NCBI GenBank assembly: GCA_035048815.1
Contig: JAUCBN010000037.1
Coordinates: 11,126,001-11,190,000, forward strand
Source of the DNA: Abelmoschus esculentus
Taxonomy: Eukaryota > Streptophyta > Magnoliopsida > Malvales > Malvaceae
Reading direction: 5' to 3'
Length of the DNA stretch: 64,000 bases
Made by a program: the position numbers and the translations under genes. The notes beneath the pieces are model-generated. The model was not told the origin of the DNA, did no database searches, and saw only the letters and a program-made list of their open reading frames with translations. This document shows, one piece after another, positions 1-10,130 of the stretch. The stretch's first letter is position 1; each line of letters begins with the position of its first letter.

Positions 1-1515
1 AAGCCGAAACATTGTAAGGGATCTCCCCACCATTTTCAATCAATAGAAAAGCAAAGCCTTCAGAGGTATATCCTCTTCTATTTATTTTATTTTTTTTGCA
101 TCGAAACCAAAAAGGGGAGGAAATCGTTTTTCTTACCTTCAAATTGGGTCGCTCTTCGCTCATCTGGTTCTCCTCGGTAAAAAGTCTCGGCGTTTACACC
201 AATGGTGAACCGACAAGGAGGAAGTTGAGCCTCGACCTTCGATTTAAACACGAAGCGATTCTTGGTTTCCTTCTGAAATTTCGAAGTGATTTTTGTTTTG
301 AAAAGGACATTCTTTTTTTCGGTTTTGAAATGGAAAAGGAGTTCTTTCATTTGAGTTTCGAAAAGAGAAGAAAAATTGTTTATTTTACTTCGTCGGCCGC
401 CGCTGGTGGTTTCTGGAAATGAAGCGGCGATTCTGGGTTTTTCCAGATGAACACCGTGTGTGTTCATCATTTTCTGAAATCTTGGATGAACCAAGGAGAG
501 AAAAGAGGGAGATGATTTTGTTTTCGGGTTAAGAAATGAAGAAAGGGGAAGATTTTTTAATTTTCATTATATTATATACTCCGGCCCCTAAATAAAAATG
601 GGAAAATCGTGTTATAAATCCCTCCGTGTGGGGATATTATGTCCCGGAGTCCTTTGAATGTCATCTGGCTTTTTAATTTAGTCATTAATCTTGGTTGTAA
701 TCGTTTCTTTAAATAGATTTATTATTTCCGAGTCCCTCCGTGTTTTAGTGCTTACTTTTGAGTCCTTCCCCGCTTCAAAATAGCGTTTTGATTGCCTGAA
801 TGTTTTTAAATCTTTTCAATCAGGTGTTATTTTCTTTATTTTAATATTCTTGAACTTATGTTTTTCACTTATTTTAATTAGTTCCTTTTTTATTTATTTA
901 TTTATCTTCATGTCACATATTTATATTCATGTTGCTATGTTTTTTTTATCGTTTATTTATTTGTGCATTTTATTTTGTATATATCTTGTACATGTTATGT
1001 ATATTTTTTTTATGTTGCACATATTTATTTTATTATGTTTTTAATTTCATATGTCATGCATATTTTTATTTATTTGTGCATCATTTTTATTTGAATTGTT
1101 GCATGTTTACTTTATGCGTTTTATTTATGTTTTTATTTTTATTGTACATGTATTTTTGTACATATTGTATCTTTTATTTTACAAGTCACCCCTCTTAATT
1201 AATAAACCTAATTAATTACGTCTTTATTCGGTCGTAACGAGTCCGATACTAAACGTAGTGATGGCGGTGTATGCGCTTGCCTTCGGATAAAGACAAGGTA
1301 AAAATAAAATTGAATCGGATCTTTAAACAAATAATTAATTTAATGTCACTTCAAATCAAAAAATTCCAAATTAATTAAGCGGTGTTTTGAAAAAAGGTAC
1401 CAATTTTGGGCGGTTTTTAACGATAATATTGTTTTAAATCGTAACCGACTCTCGAGCCCAAAACTTTTCGAATCTCTAGTTTCCCGGTGTCCGGTTTACC
1501 AAAAGTGACCGATGG
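1..1515 (+). mobile_element. LTR-like fragment, possibly Tat/Ogre-type Gypsy
   Basis: No gene is supported here. The stretch ends in a phrase resembling a primer-binding-site junction (GTGACCGATGGCGACTCC at about 1505-1522), which in plant Tat/Ogre-type elements follows the 5' LTR. The middle (about 830-1190) is T-rich low-complexity sequence. The left edge lies outside the window and no second LTR copy is present, so the assignment rests on the junction-like motif only and is weak. Confidence 0.3.
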
Positions 1516-2248
1516 CGACTCCTTTTGTTTTTAAATATTTTTTTTCAATTAATTTTCAAATTATTTACCAACATTTTTAATTTGTTTTTAACCATGTTAT
1601 ATCCATTTTTAAATCTTTCCAATTATTTTTATAAAATCTTTAATTTCAAAATCTTTTTTTAATTCCTAAAACTCTAATTTTAATCTAATTTTCAAATTTT
1701 TCATTTTTAAATCGAAATTTCCCTTTCCAATCAATATTTCAATTTAATTCCTAATTTTCTAATCTTGACATAGTTTTCCCACTAACGACATCTTATTTCC
1801 AAATTCAATTTTAAAAAAGTTCTCTACAATAGGGATAAACAAGACATAACATATATATATATATGTTAAATTTTACAGACATTATAGATTGAGAAAAAGA
1901 ATAGGTTAAATTCGGTAAAACCACTAGCATTGATCAAATTTGAGTAGGGGTGCTGGATCAAATCATTAAAAAAGCAAAGACTTTTTTGGTTGTGGTTGCT
2001 CCCATCCTGTCGTGAACTAAGAGGGGTTATCACTGCAAATGTTCCTATTAGATGAATTGTTCTAAGACTATGCTTTCTTTTCAATCATAGACTGGTTGTA
2101 TCCAACAACTAATCACGGTTTCTTGTCAGCTTTAGAACATCAGGAGATCCAGTAGGCTATACCATCAATAATGTCGTCTTATTATTTGTTTGGTTTTTTC
2201 TAGCAAACGGCGGTTAAAAGACGATTAAAAAGAGACTGATCGGTTTAC
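1516..2248. other. Non-coding AT-rich stretch
   Basis: No coding or RNA feature seen. It holds poly-T/A tracts and a short (TA)n run near 1850-1864. If 1-1515 is an LTR, this would be its untranslated leader, but nothing in the sequence proves that. Confidence 0.5.
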
Positions 2249-3950
2249 ACAGTTATTTATGTACATAATTGATTACGAAATATGTACACAATTTCTTACA
2301 AAACTATAAGCAAAAAGGCATGTACATAAATTATTACAAACGTAAGGATTTGTGTATATACACAAATTCTTACAAATATTGTAAGAAAAACGATATGTAC
2401 CGATAATTGGCTACGAGTATACATAATATGACACAAAAATGGTAAGGATTTGTGTATGTACACAATTCCTTACAAAGTATACAAAATGGCTTACGAAAAC
2501 CGTAAGGAAAAAGGTATATACACAAATCCTTACGACTTCGAAACCATGAGCTAAAGGAGGAATCCAAGTGTAAGGATTTGTGTACATACACAATTGGCTA
2601 CGCGTATACATAATATGGCACAAAAATGGTAAGGATTTGTGTATGTACACAATTCCTTACAAAGTATACACAACGACTTAAGAAAACCATAAGAAAAAAG
2701 GTATGTACACAAATCCTTACGACTTGAAACCATGAGCTAAAGGAGATCATCCAAGTGTAAGGATTTGTATACATACACAATTGGCTACGCGTATACATAA
2801 TATGGCACAAAATTTTTAAGGATTTGTGTATGTACACAATTCCTTACAAAGTATACACAACGGCTTACGAAAACCGTAAGAAAAAAGGTATGTACACAAA
2901 TCCTTACGACTTGAAACCATGAGCTAAAGGAGGCCATCCGAGGGTAAGGATTTGTGTACATACACAATTGTCTACGCGTATACAAAATATGACACAAAAA
3001 TGGTAAGGATTTGTGTATGTACACAATTCCTTACAAAGTATACACAATGGCTTACAAAAAAACGTAAGGAAAAAAGTATGTACACAAATCCTTACGACTT
3101 GAAACCATGAGTTAAAGAAGGTCATCCAAGGGTAAGGATTTGTGTACATACACAATTGACTACGCGTATACATAATATGGCACAAAATGGTAAGAACTTG
3201 TGTATGTACACAATTCCTTACAAGGTATACACAATGGCTTACAAAAACGTAAGGAAAAAGGTATGTACAGAAATCCTTATGACTTAAAACCATGAGTTAG
3301 AGAAGGCCATCCAAGGGTAAGGATTTGTGTACATACACAATTGGCTACGAGTATACATAATATGGCACAAAAATGGTAAGGTTTTGTGTATGTACACAAT
3401 TCCTTACAAAGTATGCACAATGGCTTATGAAAAACGTAAGGAAAAAAGTATGTACACAAATCCTTACGACTTGAAACCATGAGCTAAAGGAGGCCATCCG
3501 AGGGTAAGGATTTGTGTACATACACAATTGGCTACGCGTATACATAATATGACACAAAAATGGTAAGGATTTGTGTATGTACACAATTCCTTACAAAGTA
3601 TACACAATGGCTTACGAAAACCGTAAGAAAAAATGTATGTACACAAATCCTTACAACTTCTCACCATGAGTTAAAGGAGGCCATCCAAGGGTAAGGATTT
3701 GTGTACATACCTTTTTCCTTACGGTTTTCGTAAGCATTTGTGTATACTTTATAGGGATTTGTGTACATACATAAATCCTTACATTTCTTGTACTAATTTA
3801 TGTATACTCGTAGCTAATTGTGTATGTACACAAATCCTTACCCTTGGATAGCCTCCTTTAGCTCATGATGAGAAGTTGTAAGGATTTGTGTACATACCTT
3901 TTTTCCTTACGGTTTTCTTAACCATTTGTGTATATGTTTTAGGGGTTTCT
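2249..3950. repeat. Tandem satellite array, ~187 bp unit of three ~62 bp sub-units
   Basis: Units restart with GTAAGGATTTGTGTACATAC at about 2571, 2757, 2944, 3131, 3317, 3503 and 3690, a period of 186-188 bp. Inside each unit three related boxes follow one another: GTAAGGATTTGTGTACATAC, GTAAGGATTTGTGTATGTAC, and GTAAGGAAAAAGGTATGTAC followed by ACAAATCCTTAC. The sub-units are about 59, 60 and 68 bp. The left edge (2249-2570) is degenerate. Minus-strand open frames of 60-129 codons across the array are by-products of the repeat and are not genes. Confidence 0.9.
3690..3950 (-). repeat. Inverted end of the satellite array
   Basis: From about 3709 the array reads as the reverse complement of the preceding units: CTTTTTCCTTACGGTTTTCG, then CCTCCTTTAGCTCATG at about 3850. 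The switch happens inside a 20-base box, GTAAGGATTTGTGTACATAC, which occurs in both orientations of the unit. This makes a head-to-head inverted repeat. Confidence 0.8.
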
Positions 3951-4510
3951 GTACAATATTTTTATTCTTATATTTTCTATTCGAATATATTTATTCATAT
4001 ATTTTTTATTCAAATGTTTTTATTTGATTATTTTTTATTCGAATATTTTTATTTGAATATTTATTATACAAATATTTTTATTCGTATATTTTTATTCTAA
4101 TATTTATTATATGAATATTTTTATTCCTATATTTATTGTTCGAATATTTATTAAACGAATATTTTTATTAATATATTTTTTATTCAAATATTTTTATTCT
4201 AATATTTATTATATGAATATTTTTATTCGAATATTTATTATACGGATATTTTTATTCGTATATATTTTATTCGAATATTTATTATATGAATATTTTTATT
4301 CAGATATTTATTATACGAATATTTTTATTCGTATATTTATTATACGAATATTTTTATTCTTATATTTTTTATTCCTATATTTTTATTCGAATATTTATTA
4401 TATGAATATTTTTATTCGAATTTTTACTATACGAATATTTTTATTCATATATTTTTTGTTTAAATATTTATATTCGAATATTTATGATTTTATTTGAATA
4501 TTTATATTCA
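3951..4510. repeat. AT-rich minisatellite (TATTTTTATTCGAATATT type)
   Basis: About 560 bp made of variants of TATTTTTATTCGAATAT and TATTTATTATACGAATAT with a period near 15-20 bp. GAATATTC-like and TATACGAATA steps make it rich in short inverted repeats. Long frames on the plus strand (I/F/Y-rich) are compositional artefacts. Confidence 0.8.
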
Positions 4511-5400
4511 TTTATTTAATATCAAGTATTATGACGAATTTAAAATATATTAATTTAAAAGTAGGGCGACCCAATTGACGAATTTTTTAGTTGGGTGACC
4601 AAAATAGGTATTGTTGATTAGTTGGGTGGTTACTTGTGTAGTTTACCCATTTTTCAATAGGTAACCGGTTAACCTGTTTCTGATAACTTTTTTTTATTTT
4701 AATCTAACGGTCAAAAATGATTGCCTACCATACAACGATCATCCTTCATTGGCCGCTTTTTAGCCGCTTTTTAAGCGGCTGGTTTTTAGCCAGACCCCAC
4801 TAATCCATGAAACAAAATTTACTTTCGATTTCATTGGATAATGAGTTGTAAACGAAATGAGTCGAGTTGAAGTAGTACTGAACTTGATTTAACACATTAA
4901 GATTTTGAGTCGTGTTCAAGCTCGAGTAACTTTTAACTAGTCTAAAAAATCTAAGCTCGACTCGGTTTACTAAAAACTCGAGTCGAGTTCGAGCTTGATT
5001 CGAGCCCAACAAAGTCAAGTATTGATCAATCTTTGATTATGTCGAACTCGAGTAACTTGTCACCTATCACATCTCTTTTAAAGCTTTACTAGAATTTTTT
5101 TTTGATACACTAGTTATGAAACTTCAAACTTGTTAATTTTAAGGTATATGGTGTTTAGAGTTTAGAGGTTTAAGTTATTGACTTTGTAACTTAGGATTTA
5201 TATTTTATGGTTTAGTATTTATATTTTAAGGTTTTATGTTTTGGAATTTAGATTTTAAATTATAATATATATATTCGAATAACTCATAAGTTTTTCGAGA
5301 CGAGTATCAAGTGATTCGACTCGTTAAGAATTTGAACCAAGTTCAAGTTCGAATTGAGTCTAACCAGATCAAACTTTAATCGAATTAAACTCAAATAATT
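4511..5400. other. Intergenic, with a short hairpin
   Basis: No gene seen. A perfect short inverted repeat, AGCCGCTT at 4762-4769 and AAGCGGCT at 4773-4780, is followed by GGCTGGTTTTTAGCC. Together with a loosely similar segment near 2205-2260 this could be the terminal inverted repeat of a ~2.6 kb DNA transposon enclosing the satellite, but the similarity is poor and no target duplication was found. Confidence 0.35.
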
Positions 5401-5420
5401 TATAATACATCTCATCTCAT

Positions 5421-6110
5421 TTATAATGCTGTGAATCTTTGCAATATATTTGAACTGAGCTGACAGCTGCAAGTCATTTCAATCTTTAAAGCCAACTTTA
5501 TATCATCAATGCCTCTACTGTATAGGCACGATAAAAAAAGTTTGCCGAAAACTTTTAAGCTGATTTGGTCTTTCATGTGGTTAAGATGATAAATATATGC
5601 TAATTTAGGCTGATACAAAGACAAAATAGCAAGCAGTTTTACCTGTAAACAGAGGACCATATTATCCCAGTAACAAAATTTCAAAAGTTATACATTTCTA
5701 ATCAAAGATTGAACATTGTAGAGCAAAATATCTGGGATGGTTCTCACTGTGTTAGAATCTCATGTATCACATTTTCATTAATTATTCGGTTTTTATCTCT
5801 GATCCAAACTTCACATATATTTTTTAAATATTTTGGTGTGATTATATGATAATATTTATTTTAGTTTTAATTTTTTTTAAACGCATACCTTACAAATTAT
5901 GTTACTCGAACCCAACATCCTATACCTTTGAAACTAAATGAGTTACATTGTTAAATAACTTTAAAATGAGCAGACTATGTATAGAGTTTGGGTTTAAATT
6001 TGGATGCTGAATTCCTTTGACAAATGTATGGAAAACCATTGGCTGCAATTGAAGGACTTCTGCAACAAAAACAGCAGATTGCGTTATTGCACCTGGAAAT
6101 AGAAAACAGT
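5421..6110 (-). pseudogene. Exon-like remnants on the minus strand, gene unknown
   Basis: Two minus-strand pieces look like former exons. Piece one (about 5480-5660) sits between an acceptor-like CTCTGTTTACAG and a phrase ending GACTTGCAG. Piece two (about 5985-6092) follows a clear acceptor, TTTCTATTTCCAG, and one frame reads ITQSAVFVAEVLQLQ then PMVFHTFVKGIQHP without a stop. I do not recognise a family. There is no start codon or exon chain, so this may be a decayed gene, a non-coding RNA or chance. The rest of the interval is AT-rich and featureless. Confidence 0.25.
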
Positions 6111-6589
6111 GAGAAAAGCTGTTGGAGGAAACTAAAGGCTAACGCATTTTCTAGCATTACACGCAATGACGTAACCAAATAAAGGAAATACATAGTGTTG
6201 GGTGAACAGTTGCTAATTATGATTAGAAATTGAGAAGGTAAGATGGTTTCGGCACAGGGAAGAAGTGTATCTTAACTGACAATTACACAAGCGTAGGAAC
6301 GGTTTCTTAGGACTAAGTTACGATTGAATAAAATTAGAGTTAATTGCACGAATGTCCCAAAACTATTATCATTAATCAAATTGATCTTTAAGCTTTTAAA
6401 CATTTCAATTTCATCCCAAATTATAACTCATTTTATTGAACATTTTAATTACATCTCCATTTTATCGGTATATGTTTGAGTCAAAATTCACCATCCAACC
6501 TAATTGCTTGAAAGCTAAAGGATGTGATGAATCATAAATATGCTTTTCAAAACTCAAAATCCCATCGACAGGTACACACCCGAATGCTT

Positions 6590-7395
6590 GATTTTAAAAG
6601 GTGTGAGATGCTCTGAGGCACAAAAAGTCCCTAAAGCAAAGACGAGAGGCAAGAGACGAAGACGCTCGCCTTTCAAAAGCGAGACATCTTTTTTCTTAAA
6701 AAATTATAAATTAACTATATAATATATTTTGTGTTTAAAAACATGATAATTATATCATAAATTTTAAAAGATAAAAATATTTTTTACTTAACTATGTACT
6801 TAAATCTTAAATTAAAAAAGTTGGTATAAGAAAACAACCAAGCATAAATATTTTATACTACCTAGCATGTTTGAGACATTAAGAACACTTGTTAACATAG
6901 TCTCAAAATCATTATTTAAATTTTAAATAATCTAAAAATCAAATTATAATAACAATCTCACCGTAAAAGAGATTGACTCATTTTTTACGAAAATAATTTT
7001 ATTTTGCTTTAAGTAGAGAATAATCAACAACAATAACAACAACAATAATATATAATATAAATAATAAGTAACAATAAATATATTATATAAGTAAATAATA
7101 ACAATTACTTTAATAGTAATATTTAACCGTAAATATAATAATAATTATAATATTATAATATATAAAATATATAAAACAATAATTATTATAATAATTAAAA
7201 TAATAATTATACAACTAAAATAAAAGAAGAAAATAGTGAACAATATGTAAAAATCGCCTCAGGGATAAGAGGCGTCGTCTCGAGCGCCTCAGGCGAAAGT
7301 GGCCAGAGGGGCGCACCTCTTATATATCGCCTCGCTTCGGCTCTCAAAGGCATTTTCTCTGACGCCTTCTGCCTCAGGCGCACTTTTTAATACTA
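6590..7395. mobile_element. Possible degenerate non-autonomous DNA transposon
   Basis: The left end (TTTTAAAAGGTGTGAGATGC followed by TCTGAGGCAC) and the reverse complement of the right end (TTAAAAAGTGCGCCTGAGGC) are similar. Several GCCTCAGGCG and GAGGCG words cluster at 7255-7385. The interior is very AT-rich with no coding capacity. CCTCAGGCG-rich ends resemble non-autonomous hAT-like elements of plants, but I could not fix an 8 bp target duplication. Confidence 0.3.
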
Positions 7396-7584
7396 AGACC
7401 GAGCATTCACTGCTATCAAAGGCCTGTTTGTTTGATATCATATCAAAAACATCTTTTATACAAATATGCCAAATTATCTTACATGTAGAAACCACATTGT
7501 TTACAAGAAACCATGGTAATAGAAGAGAAGGTTCTGCCATATTCTCATATAAAGCTTGTAATTGTATCGAATACACCAAACAGG

Positions 7585-8909
7585 TTACCTAGTAAGATAG
7601 TATATCACAAGGAAAATAATCACAAAAGTCACCACCAGCGTAAACATTCTCCTGCTTGATTTCGTCTCGAATACCTGAGAAGCAGATTGAATTCATTGTC
7701 ACAGAGACGCACATCCACACACGCTTATTAGAAGTTATGCAAAGTCACAGAAAAGATTGCTAGTTCACATACCATCTTAAACTTGTCCATGGTTCCGGAG
7801 AGTATTCCCCTCGATGAATCCATGTCATTTCCCTAGTTAAAAAACATGCAGCATATATAACCATTAGCAGCGGAAAAACCAATTCAATTCAGAAGAAGAT
7901 AGTCTTGTTACTGCTGCATACATACCATACGATCCAGCATGCGATTGTGGCTATCCACTTCCTCATGTATATCGCCTGAAAGCTATAATAAATCACATGA
8001 ATCAGAATATGCTTGCATTGATCAGGACATTATATTATGATTTCCAAGAACATGCCAGTGAATAAGGATTCAACCTGAAAATCTACCCCAAAACATGCTT
8101 GAGCCATAAAACCTGAATGATAGATTAATATAAAAGAATCGAGTTTCAAGATTGAAATAGACAAATCCGAGAATGGAAAGGAATTGAAAAAAATAAAAAA
8201 AATCCTTTTAGTACAGGATTCAAAAATCCCATTTCTACAAATTCTCAACATTAATTAAAAAAGATTCTACAACACTAAGAAGCTACAATTTATCATGTAG
8301 CTTATGGAAGCAGGACGAACACAGATAGACGGGTTCAATTAGATACTTACTCTCTTCAGCAGATTGACTCTGTCCTGCAATCCTTCCATTGCTCTTTCAT
8401 TTTCATGCTCATCTATTTCGTGCGAGTAAGAAGAAGAGGCTCGTACGCCGCCTTCCTCGATGCCATCAAAAAGGGCAACTCTATTGTTACGCATGTCCCT
8501 GCACGAATGTGGATCTCATTAAATTGCAAGAACATTAACATAAAGGATAACTTCTTCGGCTGGAGAGTGGAACATATAAACCAAAGGCATAATCAAAGAG
8601 CATTCTAACACTTGATATAAAATACAAGAACATCAAAATAATTGCAAGTTCAGCTTTCAAAGAGAAATTCAAGATTTTGAAGCATAAACATCACAATAAT
8701 CGCAACACCTACTTTGGATCACATGTGAATTATCAAGAAACAAGTAAAATTTAAATGGAATGGGGCAAATTAATTGGATAAACTTCTCAAATAACTGATC
8801 AGATGTCAATTATTTACAAACAGATTGAAACAAGCAATTTAACGCGACCAAAACATTGGGGTTACAAAAAAATCTTAAATAGAAATTCAACTGACCGTCT
8901 AGGATTCAT
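7585..8909 (-). CDS. BET1-like SNARE protein (BS14a/b type), five coding exons
   Basis: Qc-SNARE expected to act in ER-Golgi or intra-Golgi vesicle fusion, held in the membrane by a C-terminal anchor. Coding exons on the minus strand: 8909-8896 (14 nt), 8498-8351, 7982-7926, 7832-7773, 7674-7585, giving 122 codons plus stop, the length I know for Arabidopsis BS14a. All introns are GT-AG (donors GTCAG, GTAAGT, GTATGT, GTATGT). Residues about 6-25 read RNNRVALFDGIEEGG; the SNARE helix (about 35-95) includes GDIHEEVDSHNRMLDRM and DMDSSRGILSGTMDKFKM; residues about 103-119 are a hydrophobic anchor ending YYLTR. The start at 8907-8909 gives MNPRR and joins exon 2 in frame; an in-frame ATG at codon 7 is an alternative. 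There are no stops or frameshifts. It is the only apparently functional gene in the window. Confidence 0.93.
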
Positions 8910-9290
8910 TTTTCTTCGAAAATGGGAGAACCAAAGCCCTTTTTTTATCTTCTTCGAAAGTGTCCAAAGCAAAGTCCTTTTTTTACCTGTTTGGGTACTT
9001 TCAAAATCTGTACTAATTCAAGAATTGACCGGAATTAGTTCAAGAATTATTGAAAACAAAAAGTAGAGAATCAGAAAAAGAGAAAAAGGGTGATCGAAAG
9101 TGAAGAAATTTAGATCTACAGAGAGAAGTTATAACTGGAAAGCTTACCTGTTAAGGCTATGGTAGAACCCCAAACACTTTGTTGAAGAAAAAAGATACAA
9201 AGTTAATCAGGAATTGAGATTGGAATTTGTTTGCATGATTTACCGACAGTTTTCAAATCTCGGATCTTTTCTTTTCTTGTTAGGGATCGG
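8910..9290 (-). other. Probable 5' UTR of the BET1-like gene
   Basis: Minus-strand sequence upstream of the start codon. A donor-like CAG/GTAAGC at 9141-9149 suggests a 5' UTR intron, but I could not pick its acceptor between 9140 and 8910. No upstream in-frame coding extension is evident. Transcript data would be needed to fix the exon edges. Confidence 0.4.
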
Positions 9291-9325
9291 AATTTGTGAA
9301 GATAAATAGAAACTAACATAACAAA

Positions 9326-9341
9326 TGGGCTCAGGAGCCCA
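9326..9341 (-). promoter_or_regulatory. Paired Site II-like elements (TGGGCT/AGCCCA)
   Basis: TGGGCTCAGGAGCCCA is an inverted pair of TGGGCY elements about 420 bp upstream of the start codon. Site II (TGGGCY) boxes are known TCP-factor targets in promoters of plant housekeeping genes, which suits a trafficking SNARE. Function is inferred from motif and position only. Confidence 0.45.
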
Positions 9342-10130
9342 ACAAAGAATGGTTCTTTCGGGGGCTTAAAATTTCCCCTCTTGTATTAAACTACATTCTT
9401 TCCTAGGTATGTAACATCAAACTTTATGAAAAGTACTCACGAACGTTTATGTATATTAAAATTTATATAAATTATTTTAATTTAAAGTTTTATATTTAAA
9501 GTTAATAATTTAGATGAAAAAAATTATAATCGGTTTAAATACTATTTTGGCCGCTTAACTGTACCTATCAAATAATGTGATATTTTAAAATTATTGTTAC
9601 CAATTTGATCATTCAACTTGCATCATTTATATGATTTATTTCTGTCATAAAATATTAATTGATATAAATTAATCTATACGTACATGACATGTGTAATGAA
9701 GTATGTATGGTCGAGAAAGACGGCCTTGGAAAATTGTGACATAAAGTATCCATACTTATCTTAATCTAATTATCAAATTGATCGAATATGGGATGATGCA
9801 TCCATGAATAAGGTGACTATGAAAAACAATAATGAAATATAGACTTAAGAAAACTAATTAAAATGAGGGAGACAAGTTTAAAATAAACTTTTTAAATAGT
9901 CTTAAGGTCATGACAAGATAATATTTGAACTTAAATTTGTTAAAATAAAATTCTTTTATTTTTCACTAAGATCCATTATTGAGTTAAAAAAAATATTTTA
10001 AATGATGCATTACACATCTATTGATTAATTTATGTCTGTATCAACCTCACTAAATTCTTGAAAAACAATCTTAAAGTTAAACTTATATTAAATCTTATTA
10101 AACCGATTAGATATAATTTGATTTTAGAGT
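9342..10130. other. Intergenic, no feature seen
   Basis: AT-rich sequence between the SNARE promoter and the solo LTR. No open frame, RNA gene or clear repeat was recognised. Confidence 0.5.

Noticed and set aside
1..494. Overlapping frames on both strands near the left edge as a gene end
   Set aside because: Mirror frames over the same DNA with no domain; the region looks like LTR or untranslated repeat sequence.
850..1198. Phe/Leu/Tyr-rich frames that could be small membrane proteins
   Set aside because: Produced by T-rich low-complexity DNA; no start context, homology or codon structure.
2370..3667. Series of 60-129 codon minus-strand frames with similar proteins (MYIHKSLPF...)
   Set aside because: They are the satellite read in one frame after another; the 187 bp period is not a multiple of three and the 'proteins' shift frame with the repeat. 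No gene.
2249..3950. CRISPR-like array
   Set aside because: Repeats are contiguous ~187 bp units without unique spacers, in a plant-like sequence with introns; it is a satellite.
3888..4497. Long I/F/Y-rich frames on the plus strand
   Set aside because: AT-rich minisatellite read in one frame; repetitive composition only.
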